64,000 bases of DNA. Source: Planococcus shenhongbingii. GTDB taxonomy: Bacteria; Bacillota; Bacilli; Bacillales_A; Planococcaceae. The stretch is taken from contig NZ_CP129235.1 of the NCBI RefSeq assembly GCF_030413635.1, forward strand, positions 310,001 through 374,000. Direction: 5' to 3'. The position numbers and the translations under genes are program-made. The stretch's first letter is position 1. Each line of letters opens with the position of its first letter. The notes below the pieces were generated by a model. That model searched no databases and was not told where the DNA came from. It was given only the letters and a program-made list of their open reading frames with translations. Of the stretch, positions 7,983 to 16,659 are shown piece after piece.

Positions 7983-8282
7983 TCAATCTTTACTTTTTTC
8001 AATTTCTTCTGATACCACAAAAGCGAGATCGTCATTGCCGAACATCTGCAAAATTTCCAGCAAAGTACCAGTGCTAATTTCAATTTCTTCAGGTTCAGCT
8101 GCCGCTTCTTCTGCTGCCTTTAAGAGCGCTTCGTTTTTTTCCTGATAAGGATAAGCGCGTGTGTAGAGCAAGACGGGGTCCAATTGGTGGTTGATGCACC
8201 AGTGGACGAAAAGCTGGATCATGGTATTTTCATCTTGCTGGTACTTTTTAATAATATATTCATCACGGCTTTCATATTCCAT
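7983..8282 (-). CDS. Conserved hypothetical protein
   Basis: This 99-residue soluble protein begins MEYESRDEYIIKKYQQDE and contains a WCINHQLDPVLLYTRAYP segment and a C-terminal LLEILQMFGNDDLAFVVSEEI helix pair. It looks like a compact helical protein with a normal composition for a real gene. AAGGAAGTG lies just before the ATG at 8282. I do not recognise a named family. It is divergent from the gene at 8417 and convergent with the small charged protein. Confidence 0.65.
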   Translation of the reverse strand: MEYESRDEYIIKKYQQDENTMIQLFVHWCINHQLDPVLLYTRAYPYQEKNEALLKAAEEAAAEPEEIEISTGTLLEILQMFGNDDLAFVVSEEIEKSKD

Positions 8283-8416
8283 GCGGTCACTTCCTTTGCA
8301 GGTTTCTTTTCCCGTTATACCACATTGAACGAGACAATTCGAGTGGATGCATGGACTTCTCTTGTTTTTTCCTCTAGAATGAACCCAGAAGCAATGATAG
8401 TATCGGAGGCTAAAAA

Positions 8417-9091
8417 ATGAAATTACTTCAAGTGAGAAAGGGACAGCTTGTTTATTTTAATAATGAACTGCATAAAGTCTACTCAGTGAAGCCGTTAGCA
8501 AGGCAGTCTGTACTGATGTTCCGCATAAAGGACATGGAGCAAGTCGCAAGCAAAGCGGAAGATATCACTTATTACAAACCGAAGCATCTGGATTCTTTCC
8601 TGTTCTTAGGTGCCAGGTACACACTCCGGGGCGATATTCCGGCAGAGCCAGGTGGCTATATCCTCATAGTGAAGCCGGATCCCGATTACATGGATCATTA
8701 TTCATTGAATGAGTTTGAGAAAGTTGAATCTGTAGAAGGCCGGGATGTCGTGACAACTCGCCAAAACACAGTGAAAGCCAAAGAGTTTTTTGTTATGGTT
8801 CCGGGAGAGGAACCGGGAAGCAATGATATCACTTATCTGGATAAATCAAAAGTTTCACAGGCCCATTTAGAAGAAGATGCCCAGCTGGAAGATAAGCTGA
8901 GAGAAGAAAATGCGATCAAACCTTCTATCGGGGATGTTTACTTGAACTTAGACAATGGTTCGACGGCAATGGTCGTGGCTATTGAACAGGATATGGTGAC
9001 ATTGGGAACAGGAAACAAACTGACTTTCCATGCTTTATACAAGTCGGACAGTTGGAATTACTTGTACTCCATCAACAGTACGGATAGCTAA
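8417..9091 (+). CDS. Conserved hypothetical protein with SH3-like N-terminus
   Basis: This 224-residue soluble protein has a short beta-rich N-terminus (VRKGQLVYFNNELHKVYSVKP) that looks like a small KOW/SH3-type barrel, then a middle beta domain and a C-terminal beta segment (GDVYLNLDNGSTAMVVAIEQ). The start ATG 8417 follows CGGAGG. A TAGAAT at 8375-8380 may be the promoter -10. A strong terminator follows. I do not recognise a function; a binding role suggested by the barrel-like start is only inference. Confidence 0.65.
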   Translation: MKLLQVRKGQLVYFNNELHKVYSVKPLARQSVLMFRIKDMEQVASKAEDITYYKPKHLDSFLFLGARYTLRGDIPAEPGGYILIVKPDPDYMDHYSLNEFEKVESVEGRDVVTTRQNTVKAKEFFVMVPGEEPGSNDITYLDKSKVSQAHLEEDAQLEDKLREENAIKPSIGDVYLNLDNGSTAMVVAIEQDMVTLGTGNKLTFHALYKSDSWNYLYSINSTDS

Positions 9092-9103
9092 ACTAACTAA
9101 ACG

Positions 9104-9144
9104 AAAAAGGATGGCCGGGACACAGTTCCAGGCCATCCTTTTTG
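9104..9144. terminator. Bidirectional terminator
   Basis: AAAAAGGATGGCC (9104-9116) pairs perfectly with GGCCATCCTTTTT (9131-9143). The symmetrical A and T runs let it serve both the gene at 8417 (+) and the gene ending at 9147 (-). Confidence 0.9.
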
Positions 9145-9146
9145 GA

Positions 9147-9845
9147 TCATTCAAGTTCCACAATATAGAATTCCTGCAGCATAGCGTAGAAACGGGCACC
9201 ATGCCCTTCTGCAGCTTCAAGGAAGTAACGTTCCGTAATGACGAAACTGCCGGATTGGCCATTGCTGATGACGTATGCATGGACGACCGGATCATCCCAT
9301 TTCTGTCCTCCGTTTGCAATGCCATGGAGCTGATAGCCTTCCACCGGTTCAGTCACTTGTTCAACTTCCCGAAGATCCGGAAACTCTTCTTTTAAATCAG
9401 CTTCAACTTGATCAACCAAGGTGTCAGGGTCTATTTCCGGCACTTGTTCGATTGTCATCAACACTTCCGGATATTGTTCAGGGAGCGGTTCTTTTGTAGT
9501 AATGACATCCGGTTCATCGCCTTCACCTTTAATCATTTTGTAGCGCTCTTCATCGATGTAAATCACATAGTCTTCATTTTTTCCTTTGTTCAACTGCATT
9601 TTCACTTTCTCTTCCATGCCTTCGATATGGATGACCACTTCTTTTTCCGCTTCAAACATTTCCTCGATTGCTGGTTTTTCTTCTTCTGCCTGGGCTTTCT
9701 GTCCAGCAGCCGGAATCGCTTTTTCAGATTGCCCATTCTCTTTAAGAAGTTTGTCCCAAGAGGTTCCTATGCCGTTTTGAAAACTGAATAGCATCAATAG
9801 AATGGCGGCTGCAGCAAACAATAAGAGAACCATCATTTTTTTCAT
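9147..9845 (-). CDS. Membrane-anchored or secreted acidic protein of unknown function
   Basis: This 232-residue protein starts with a signal anchor (MKKMMVLLLFAAAAILLMLFS, residues 1-21) without a lipobox Cys. A glutamate-rich, disordered-looking stretch (about 38-70) and a mixed alpha/beta extracytoplasmic domain follow. The domain contains VEGYQLHGIANGGQKW and SGSFVITERYFLEAAEGH. The start ATG at 9845 has GGAGACC upstream. It is probably located outside the membrane. I do not recognise the family. Confidence 0.7.
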   Translation of the reverse strand: MKKMMVLLLFAAAAILLMLFSFQNGIGTSWDKLLKENGQSEKAIPAAGQKAQAEEEKPAIEEMFEAEKEVVIHIEGMEEKVKMQLNKGKNEDYVIYIDEERYKMIKGEGDEPDVITTKEPLPEQYPEVLMTIEQVPEIDPDTLVDQVEADLKEEFPDLREVEQVTEPVEGYQLHGIANGGQKWDDPVVHAYVISNGQSGSFVITERYFLEAAEGHGARFYAMLQEFYIVELE

Positions 9846-9900
9846 CGCTATTTGGTCTCCTTTCGTGTATTGCTATGCTATTGATTTCATCAATTTTTAT

Positions 9901-11166
9901 TTAAAGAATAGGGTTTCTAACTTCTAAAGGAGTCAACGCCTTAGTCCGGTCAATGAATATAAAAGCGTCATAGCGGCTGGAAATTCTTGAGGGCACATAA
10001 TTGCCGCGTGCTTCGTATTTAGGGTTGTAGACCACTCCGATAGCCCGGTGGCCTGTCCATCGATCAAACAACGAAAAGTTGTTGGCATCAAAAATGAGGT
10101 ATTTATTGTGAGCTCCGGTGCGGTGCAGAATTTCTTCCCAGGAATTGAGGCGGGCAGGCGGAACATCCATCACCTTATAGCGAACACCCCACGCTTCCGA
10201 TGCGATTACGGTCCCTTCGTAAGTGCCAAACCCTACTGCGAAAACATCTTCCGGCCGGTTTTGTTCACGGAGAACCTGCCCGACATTGAGCATGCCATCA
10301 TTTCTCATATCCGTTGCCCGGGCATCTCCGATATGCGTATTATGTTCCCAGATAATGATTTTGGCATCTTTTCCATGATAATCGCGAACTTCATTGATTG
10401 CTTCCACCATATGTTCATCGCGAATATTCCAGGAAATTTCGCCGCTCTTTACCATTGCCCGGTAATAATCCTCCGCATTTTTTGTGACTAATGCATTGAT
10501 TTCCAGATTCAAATCGCTTTCTTGCTCATCCCTATAATGTTCTTCGTTGGCCCGGATGGAAGACAGCAGCTTAGTGACTTCATCGATGCAAACGGTTGAG
10601 AAATTAGTAGATGAAATGGCATAGCCTTCCGGTTCACGATTAAATGGTTCAAAACAGGAAAATGCTTTTTTTGCCAGCTCTAAGTCCCCACCGGCGGGAT
10701 TGGTATGAGTCAAATAATGGACAACTTCGTCCATAGATTCCCATAAGCTGTAAATGTCAATTCCATAAAATCCGGTTTTGTGGGCGCTTTGCGCATTATG
10801 CTTCTTTAACCAGCCGATAAAATTGACGATTTCTTCGTTGGCCCACATCCAGGTCGGCCAGCGGGTAAAAGCCTGCAAGACGTCATGAGGAGTTTTTTTG
10901 GCATCCCCATAGCTTTTAATATAGCGGTTTACTTGCTGGGCTGATGGCCAGTCTCCCTCTACGGCGATAATCGAAAAACCTTTTTCCTGAATCAAGCGTT
11001 TGGATAGTTCGGCTCGAACCGTATAGAATTCCGACGTCCCGTGGCTTGCTTCACCAAGCATGACAATTTTCGCGTCTCCGATCGCTTCGATAATTGGGGA
11101 TAAATCTTCATCTGAATCAAAGGGACGAGCGTGTATTTTCACTGCCTCTTCCAGTGACTGTTCCAC
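9901..11166 (-). CDS. Erythromycin esterase family protein
   Basis: This 421-residue soluble protein matches the erythromycin esterase family over its whole length. The family hallmark GEASHGT is at residues 38-44 with the catalytic His42, and the VEGDWP segment holds Glu70, the second conserved catalytic position of EreA/EreC. The EHNTHIGDARAT segment near residue 290 is also typical. Most chromosomal members in Bacillales have no shown macrolide-esterase activity, so resistance should not be assumed. The start is GTG at 11166, with AAAGGGG at 9-10 bases. Translation is monocistronic. Confidence 0.85.
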   Translation of the reverse strand: MEQSLEEAVKIHARPFDSDEDLSPIIEAIGDAKIVMLGEASHGTSEFYTVRAELSKRLIQEKGFSIIAVEGDWPSAQQVNRYIKSYGDAKKTPHDVLQAFTRWPTWMWANEEIVNFIGWLKKHNAQSAHKTGFYGIDIYSLWESMDEVVHYLTHTNPAGGDLELAKKAFSCFEPFNREPEGYAISSTNFSTVCIDEVTKLLSSIRANEEHYRDEQESDLNLEINALVTKNAEDYYRAMVKSGEISWNIRDEHMVEAINEVRDYHGKDAKIIIWEHNTHIGDARATDMRNDGMLNVGQVLREQNRPEDVFAVGFGTYEGTVIASEAWGVRYKVMDVPPARLNSWEEILHRTGAHNKYLIFDANNFSLFDRWTGHRAIGVVYNPKYEARGNYVPSRISSRYDAFIFIDRTKALTPLEVRNPIL

Positions 11167-11275
11167 TTAAAAAACCCCTTTCTCTTCAATTACTTATTCC
11201 TATTGTTCCCGCACTGAGACGTCTGAAACAGGGCAGCGGACAAAATAAAAACACCCGCTTTCGCGGATGCTCGAG

Positions 11276-11545
11276 CTATTTTGCCAGGATGTCCTGGAAT
11301 TCTGGATTTTTTTCAATAACGGCGCTGGTAAACGGACACTGGGCATCGATGGTTTTGCCTTCTTCACGGGCATACTGGACAACCCGCTCTACCAGTTTTT
11401 TCCCTACACCTTGGCCTTCCAGTTGAGGTGAAACTTCGGTATGGTCCACGGTCAATACATCCCCGTTTGCAACATAAGAGATAAATCCAAGTTCCTCTGA
11501 GTCTTCCATTACCACGAATCGATCGTTTTCATGTTTGATATCCAT
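11276..11545 (-). CDS. Short GNAT-type N-acetyltransferase (YidJ/Acetyltransf_CG family)
   Basis: This 89-residue protein matches the short GCN5-related acetyltransferases of the GCN5-CG family. The acetyl-CoA binding loop is visible as QLEGQGVGKKLVERVV (residues about 45-60), followed by DAQCPFTSAVIEKNPEFQDIL, which is the diagnostic CPF/xxY-type end of this group. The start ATG at 11545 follows AAAGGAGGCAG. Substrates of this mini-GNAT group are mostly unknown. A weak hairpin at about 11249-11266 may end the transcript. Confidence 0.85.
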   Translation of the reverse strand: MDIKHENDRFVVMEDSEELGFISYVANGDVLTVDHTEVSPQLEGQGVGKKLVERVVQYAREEGKTIDAQCPFTSAVIEKNPEFQDILAK

Positions 11546-11730
11546 GCAGCTGCCTCCTTTAATTTTAAAGTTCCTTTTCTGTATTCCCGTTTTTATACAA
11601 GATATTCAATCTGCGGCGGATCAGCAAATGATAAATTGAATTTTCTTGTTAATAAGATCATAATGTGTGCATAAAGCCCTCAATTCAAACAGGAGAATTT
11701 CAGGTTTTTGAATTATGAAAGAGGTGGCTT

Positions 11731-12660
11731 ATGAAGAAAATCATTCAAACGGAGCATTTATCAAAACATTATCAAAAAATCAGAGCAGTGGATAATGTTT
11801 CTTTGGAAGTAGCCGAAGGGGAAATTTATGGCTTTATTGGGCTGAATGGATCAGGAAAGACGACAACTATCCGAATGCTGCTTGGATTAATCCGGCCGAC
11901 ACATGGGCGCTGTTTTCTCAATAGTCAGCAAGTTAAATTGTCGAATTTCAGTTTATGGGAAAAAGTGGGCTATATGGTGGAAACGCCGTATGCTTATCCA
12001 GAACTGACCGTCAAAGAAAATTTGGATATATTTTGCCGGCTTCGTAGGATATCCGACCCTATGGCAATTTTGCGGGTGATGGACCACCTTAAATTAGCGG
12101 CATATGCAGACAAGAAAGCAAAACACCTTTCGTTAGGCAATGCCCAGCGTCTCGGAATTGCTAAAGCCCTTTTGCACAATCCCGATATCTTAATTCTGGA
12201 TGAGCCGGTCAACGGACTTGATCCAGCAGGCATAGTCGAAGTGCGGGAACTGCTTCAGCATTTAGCCGTGAATGAGAATAAGACAATTTTCATCTCAAGC
12301 CATCTACTGGATGAAGTTGCAAAAATCGCCACCAAAATCGGCATCATCCACGAAGGCTGCCTGCTTCAGGAAGTGGAATCAGCCCGACTAAGCCGGCTTT
12401 TGAAACAGCGTCTATTGCTCGACTCCCGGCATAAAAAATTAGCTATATCGGCTTTGTCGGAAGCGGGAACCAACTGCTTCCTGAATGAAGAAGGATTAAT
12501 CGAAAGCTATGATCAATCTGCTATTCAAAATCCCGACAATATCGCTCGTTTACTCGTCAATAAAGGATGTCCTCCAACTCGATTAGCGGTGGAGGAAGAG
12601 AATCTGGAGTCCTATTTCTTAAGGGCGATTGGCAAAAAAGGAGAGGGAGGCAGTGAATAA
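11731..12660 (+). CDS. ABC-2 type exporter, ATP-binding protein
   Basis: This 309-residue ATPase has Walker A GLNGSGKTT (Lys43), a signature LSLGNAQRLGIAKAL in place of canonical LSGGQ, Walker B ILILDEPVNGLDP, and a C-terminal domain of about 90 residues. It fits the BcrA/CcmA group used for export of antimicrobial peptides or similar substrates. The start ATG 11731 follows GAGGTGG. The permease gene overlaps its end by 8 bases, so they are translationally coupled. No sensor kinase or regulator is adjacent, so bacitracin-type resistance is only one possibility. Confidence 0.9.
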   Translation: MKKIIQTEHLSKHYQKIRAVDNVSLEVAEGEIYGFIGLNGSGKTTTIRMLLGLIRPTHGRCFLNSQQVKLSNFSLWEKVGYMVETPYAYPELTVKENLDIFCRLRRISDPMAILRVMDHLKLAAYADKKAKHLSLGNAQRLGIAKALLHNPDILILDEPVNGLDPAGIVEVRELLQHLAVNENKTIFISSHLLDEVAKIATKIGIIHEGCLLQEVESARLSRLLKQRLLLDSRHKKLAISALSEAGTNCFLNEEGLIESYDQSAIQNPDNIARLLVNKGCPPTRLAVEEENLESYFLRAIGKKGEGGSE

Positions 12661-13432
12661 TTTACTTACAGCATTCTGGATCGAGAATCTGAAGGTGCGC
12701 AAGTCGAAAATGATTTGGATTACTTTGGCGGCTTTTACTGTTGCTCCTTTAATGGGCGGATTTTTTATGTTCATTTTGAAAAACCCTGAACTTGCGGAAC
12801 GTTCGGGATTGGTAGGGGAAAAAGCTCAAATTCTGGGTGAAGCGAATTGGCCGGCTTATTTCAGTATGTTGGCGCAAATCATTGCTGTTGGAGGCATTCT
12901 GATCTTTGGTTTTGTCACCAGTTGGATATTCGGAAGAGAGTATGCAGACCGGACCTTAAAAGATTTATTGGCTCTTCCATACCACCGCTCAATCATTGTA
13001 ATTGCAAAATTTTTAGCTGTTTTTATAGCGACTCTATTATTAAGCGGGCATGTAATAATTCTGGGTATTTTAATCGGCTTTTTTATTGGGCTTCCTGGAT
13101 GGTCTGCTAATATCCTAGGCAACGGCTTATACGTTCTGCTTATTACCACCCTTCTAACTATAGCGTTAAGTACACCTGCAGCTTTTTTTGCATGCTTTGG
13201 AAGAGGATATCTGGCTCCACTCGGTTTCGTCATTTTTATGGTGGTGGTGGCTCAAATTATTGCAGCAATCGGTTATGGCCACTATTTTCCTTGGGCTGTT
13301 CCGGCTTTGTATAGTGGAGTAGCAGGGGATGAGCCGGTTTTGCCGTTCGGCAGTTTGCTGGTTGTCTTAGGAACGAGTTTGGCGGGCATTGCAGCGACTT
13401 TTGGCTGGTGGTTATGGGCGGACCACCAGTAG
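12653..13432 (+). CDS. ABC-2 type exporter, permease protein
   Basis: This protein of about 259 residues has six predicted membrane segments and is the partner of the ATPase just upstream. The frame opens at 12629, but the GTG at 12653, eight bases inside the ATPase gene, has GAGAGGGAGG at the right distance and gives VNNLLTAFWIENLKVRKSK, the usual start of BcrB-like permeases. The motif region EYADRTLKDLLALP is typical of bacitracin-type ABC-2 permeases. No terminator follows at once; a lipoprotein remnant lies 78 bases downstream. Confidence 0.85.
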   Translation: MNNLLTAFWIENLKVRKSKMIWITLAAFTVAPLMGGFFMFILKNPELAERSGLVGEKAQILGEANWPAYFSMLAQIIAVGGILIFGFVTSWIFGREYADRTLKDLLALPYHRSIIVIAKFLAVFIATLLLSGHVIILGILIGFFIGLPGWSANILGNGLYVLLITTLLTIALSTPAAFFACFGRGYLAPLGFVIFMVVVAQIIAAIGYGHYFPWAVPALYSGVAGDEPVLPFGSLLVVLGTSLAGIAATFGWWLWADHQ

Positions 13433-13509
13433 CGTGGAGGGGGTTAAATGGGCAGATGATATATTTGAACAAATTCATGGCCAGTCCGTAAAGAGAAAAG
13501 ATATTATAA

Positions 13510-13705
13510 ATGAATTTCAAATTGCTTTTACTTTTATTGATTTCTACTGTAGTAATTTCCAGTTGTGGAACCGATAAAATAAGCGGATCGACTACGTGAT
13601 TGAATCACTGTTGTATTTAATGAGGCCAATGATCAGTGGGGAGAGCAACTATCCCAAACGATGGATAACATCAATGAGGAATACGAAAAGATTTCTATTA
13701 AATAG
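13510..13705 (+). pseudogene. Broken lipoprotein gene
   Basis: ATG 13510 opens a perfect lipoprotein signal peptide, MNFKLLLLLLISTVVISSCG, with lipobox Cys19, but the frame stops at 13597-13599 after 29 residues. A second frame then reads VVFNEANDQWGEQLSQT and continues to TAG at 13703-13705, like the end of a small lipoprotein. The two parts do not share a frame, so a frameshift or small deletion has occurred. A terminator follows directly. It may once have been part of the ABC exporter operon. A real 29-residue lipopeptide is the less likely alternative. Confidence 0.55.
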
Positions 13706-13718
13706 AAGAAACATTAAA

Positions 13719-13743
13719 GCCGCAGCTTTCCTGCGGTTTTTTT
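13719..13743 (+). terminator. Rho-independent terminator
   Basis: CCGCAG and CTGCGG form a compact stem with a five-base loop followed by seven T residues. It probably ends the ABC exporter transcript. Confidence 0.85.
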
Positions 13744-13940
13744 ATTGTTATTTGCGTTAAAAATTTAACAAGACAAGTATCTGGATAGTTAATGATATAG
13801 TCGAAATCTTTAAGCTGTTTCCCGCAGGAAACATTATTTTAGGAGAACTATTTTCATTAACTCGGGAAAGAAGATTGCTGTAGACCCACTCAATAGCCCT
13901 CTGGTATGCTGTTTTAGGAATGATGTTGGAGGGATAGCAT
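13744..13940 (+). other. Leader of the CDF transporter gene, no motif recognised
   Basis: This stretch precedes the CDF gene. I looked for a yybP-ykoY (manganese) riboswitch or an MntR box and saw neither. The stretch GAACTATTTTCATTAA and a CCCGCAGG segment are present without clear pairing. Confidence 0.3.
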
Positions 13941-14807
13941 GTGGAGCAAAAATACCTTGATTTAAAAATGGGCGAGCGGGGAGCCCGTCTAAGCATTATT
14001 GTGTATCTCTTTTTAGCAGCATTAAAATTAACGGTTGGCCATATAGCAGGTTCTGAAGCATTGAAAGCAGATGGACTGAACAATACTACTGATATTGTTG
14101 CTTCCGTAGCTGTTCTCGTTGGTTTAAAGATTTCCCAGCGCCCTCCGGACAAAGAACATCGTTATGGCCATTGGAAAGCGGAACCCGTTGCTTCTTTAAT
14201 AGCAGCTTTTGTCATGGTAGCAGTAGGACTTCAAGTGCTATACGGTGCTACTTTGTCTGTATTTTTCCGACAAGTGGAAGAGCCGGATCCGATTGCAGCC
14301 TGGATCGGGTTGTTTAGCGCTGCCATTATGTACTTAGTATATAGATATAATAAGAAACTGGCTTTGAAAATCCAGAGCCAATCCGTAATGGCTGCGGCGA
14401 AGGACAATTTATCCGATGCATGGGTCAGTATCGGAGCCGTAATCGGGATTCTCGGTTCTCAGCTTGGATTGCCTTGGCTGGATCCGGTCGCAGCTCTAGC
14501 TGTAGGTTTGCTGATATGTAAAACCGGATGGGATATTTTCAGGCAGGCTTCCCATGATTTAACAGACGGATTTGATGAGAATCAGCTGGAAGTGTATAAG
14601 GAATCCATCTATACAGTATCCGGTGTTAAGGGAATTAAAAGCATAAAAGCACGCAAGTATGGAAACAATCCTGTAGTGGATGTCATCATACTGGTTAATT
14701 CCAAATTGGGAATAGGAGCGGCTCACGATATCTCCGAAAATGTGGAAAATGTGCTGATGAAGGAACATGATGTCATTGACGTGCATGTTCATGTGGAGCC
14801 ACAGTAA
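13941..14807 (+). CDS. Cation diffusion facilitator, manganese efflux (MneP/YdfM) type
   Basis: This 288-residue CDF transporter has six membrane segments and a C-terminal cytoplasmic domain ending in DVHVHVEPQ. It exports divalent metal by proton antiport. The second-helix metal site reads ADGLNNTTD and the fifth-helix site KDNLSDAW. This pattern lacks the HxxxD of zinc CDFs and resembles the manganese exporters MneP and MneS of Bacillus; the spacing of the sites and the DKEHRYGHWKAE loop support it. The start is GTG 13941 behind GGAGGG. It is monocistronic with a terminator after it. Iron or cobalt are alternatives for the substrate. Confidence 0.8.
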   Translation: MEQKYLDLKMGERGARLSIIVYLFLAALKLTVGHIAGSEALKADGLNNTTDIVASVAVLVGLKISQRPPDKEHRYGHWKAEPVASLIAAFVMVAVGLQVLYGATLSVFFRQVEEPDPIAAWIGLFSAAIMYLVYRYNKKLALKIQSQSVMAAAKDNLSDAWVSIGAVIGILGSQLGLPWLDPVAALAVGLLICKTGWDIFRQASHDLTDGFDENQLEVYKESIYTVSGVKGIKSIKARKYGNNPVVDVIILVNSKLGIGAAHDISENVENVLMKEHDVIDVHVHVEPQ

Positions 14808-14854
14808 TGATTTTTCTGTTAAGTTGAAATGCCAACTAATGATTTTTTGAATAC

Positions 14855-14910
14855 AAAGGAAGAGAAGGTGCTCAGTTCAAACCGGCAACCTCTCTTCCTT
14901 CTATTTTTTT
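14855..14910 (+). terminator. Rho-independent terminator
   Basis: AAGGAAGAGA-AGGT pairs with ACC-TCTCTTCCTT with a bulge and is followed by a long T-run. It ends the CDF gene transcript. Confidence 0.75.
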
Positions 14911-15023
14911 ATCTTTATGAAAGAGATGTTAATAATTATTAAGTTAATAGAATGATTATAAATTGTTTGATATTTTATGATAATATAAAAAAAGATTGAA
15001 TTTTGGCTGGAGGAGTGAAGGTG

Positions 15024-15656
15024 ATGGTGTTATTTTTTACATATGTTATTGCAGGGCTGGCTATCGCAATGCCAGTAGGAGCAATTACAATAGAAATGAC
15101 AAAACAAGGCCTGAAAAATGGATTCATGCATGGATGGGTAGTTGGATTAGGCGGTCTCACTGTTGATTTTGTTTTAATCGTCGCTTTGTACTTTGGATTA
15201 GCTTCTCTTCTGCAGCTTCCTTTTATTCAAATACCGATGTGGCTCATTGGCGCTGTGTTTTTATTTTTAATAGGCTGGGGTTCAATTAAAAACGCCGATA
15301 GCGACATTGCGTTAGCAGGTGAGAAGTCTGCTAAATCGTTAAGCTCTTCTTATCGAAACGGATTTCTTGTGGCCATATCCCCGGGCAACATCGTATTTTG
15401 GTTAAGTGTATTTGGAGCAGTACTGACTAACTCGTATGATGCAGCAGACCCAAGCAGTTTTATAATGATCGCAACAGGTGTTTTAACAGGCATTGTATTG
15501 CACGATATAGGGTTATTGACCATTGTGGCCACTACTCGGAAAGTAATGAGCCGGTCCATGATTAAAGGGTTTTCTGTCATTGCAGGAGCTGTATTAATTG
15601 GTTTTTCCGGGTATTTTGTTTATCAGTTTTTTACTGCAATAACAGAAGCCATCTAA
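15024..15656 (+). CDS. LysE family amino acid exporter
   Basis: This hydrophobic protein of about 210 residues with five to six membrane segments belongs to the LysE/RhtB family, which exports amino acids. The N-terminal GLAIAMPVGAITIEMTKQGL and SPGNIVFWLSVFGA are the typical repeats of the family. The frame is open from TTG 15003, but GGAGGAG at 15009-15015 best suits GTG 15021 or ATG 15024. The catalase-like gene starts 50 bases downstream; the two could be cotranscribed. The exported amino acid is not known. Confidence 0.85.
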   Translation: MVLFFTYVIAGLAIAMPVGAITIEMTKQGLKNGFMHGWVVGLGGLTVDFVLIVALYFGLASLLQLPFIQIPMWLIGAVFLFLIGWGSIKNADSDIALAGEKSAKSLSSSYRNGFLVAISPGNIVFWLSVFGAVLTNSYDAADPSSFIMIATGVLTGIVLHDIGLLTIVATTRKVMSRSMIKGFSVIAGAVLIGFSGYFVYQFFTAITEAI

Positions 15657-15705
15657 TGGATATTTACATATCAAAAGGGTATAGCATAGGTTAAGAGGTG
15701 AGAAA

Positions 15706-16620
15706 ATGGAAAAAAAACAACTAGCTGGAGTAGCAGTGGACCGGATTGAAAAAGTATTTGGTGAACACCCTGAGTACCGGCGGGCGCATGCGAGAGGTGT
15801 GATATACGAAGCAATATTTTCAGCAAATGGCCTTGCAAAAGAGTATACGACAGCTCCGCATCTTCAAGGCGGGGAGATAAAAGCCGTTGCACGATTTTCC
15901 CATAGTTCGCCGGATCCTACTTGGACAGATATCATGTCGCCCGTAAAAGGACTGGCCGTGCAATTTCAACTGCCTGAAGGAGAGATAACCAATATTGTAG
16001 GCGTCAATTCTCCAATCTTTCTTGCCAAAACACCGGAAGCGTTTACTAAGATTTTGGGTATTGTGACATCGTTCAAAAGAGGAAAGCCGCGTCTTCGTGA
16101 ATTGGCGAAGCTGCTGATTCAATATCCGGAAAGCCGGGCTGCCATCAAAGTGATTAAGAAAATGCATGCGCCTGCCAGTTTTGCGACAGGCCGCTATCAT
16201 TCAATCCATGCTTTTTACTTTATTGATCAAGAAGGTAAACGCATTCCGATCAAGTATGAATGGGAGCCGGATGCAGGAATGGAAACTTTATCGCCTAAGG
16301 ATGCTGGCTCATTGCCTTTTGGCTATTATGAATGGGAAATTGAAGACCGCTTGCAGAAAGAACCTGTCAGTTTCCGGTTGAATATCGTGCTGGGGGAAGA
16401 AGGCGATCCAACGGCTGATCCGACGATTGCCTGGCCAAAAGACCGGCGCAAAGTCACTATTGGCCAATTGACTCTTACTCAGCTGGCAGAGCGTGCAGAT
16501 TCACTGAAATTTGATCCGACCGTTGTTACAGAAGGAATAGAATGTTCAGAAGACCAAATCCTCAATTTTCGAAGAGCCGCATATTCCATTTCCCATGAAC
16601 GGAGAAACAGCGAAAAATAA
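15706..16620 (+). CDS. Catalase-related (SrpA-like) heme peroxidase
   Basis: This 304-residue protein is a minimal catalase-fold protein, much shorter than true catalases (about 480 and more). The distal heme region is RRAHARGVIYEAIF with the catalytic His, then ARFSHSSPDPTW. The proximal end is FRRAAYSISHERR, where the Tyr should bind heme iron. Such small members act mostly as peroxidases with organic substrates rather than as fast catalases. The start ATG 15706 follows AAGAGGTGAG. A GGGTAT lies at 15677 but lacks a matching sigma-B -35. A terminator follows. Confidence 0.85.
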   Translation: MEKKQLAGVAVDRIEKVFGEHPEYRRAHARGVIYEAIFSANGLAKEYTTAPHLQGGEIKAVARFSHSSPDPTWTDIMSPVKGLAVQFQLPEGEITNIVGVNSPIFLAKTPEAFTKILGIVTSFKRGKPRLRELAKLLIQYPESRAAIKVIKKMHAPASFATGRYHSIHAFYFIDQEGKRIPIKYEWEPDAGMETLSPKDAGSLPFGYYEWEIEDRLQKEPVSFRLNIVLGEEGDPTADPTIAWPKDRRKVTIGQLTLTQLAERADSLKFDPTVVTEGIECSEDQILNFRRAAYSISHERRNSEK

Positions 16621-16622
16621 AA

Positions 16623-16656
16623 AACGTTGAAGCCAATTAAGGCTTCAACATTTTTT
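16623..16656 (+). terminator. Terminator between convergent genes
   Basis: GTTGAAGCC and GGCTTCAAC form a perfect stem with a six-base loop and T-run, placed between the catalase-like gene (+) and the glutamate dehydrogenase gene (-). Confidence 0.85.
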
Positions 16657-16659
16657 CGT

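Noticed and set aside
9901..11166. The erythromycin-esterase-like gene as an acquired macrolide resistance gene
   Set aside because: It has no mobile element around it, its base composition fits its neighbours, and chromosomal members of the family commonly lack macrolide esterase activity.
13389..13577. 62-residue plus-strand frame overlapping the end of the ABC permease
   Set aside because: It is out of frame with the permease, lacks a ribosome binding site and covers the lipoprotein signal peptide in another frame.
15677..15682. GGGTAT upstream of the catalase-like gene as a sigma-B -10
   Set aside because: No GTTTAA-like -35 lies 12-14 bases upstream, so the match is probably chance.
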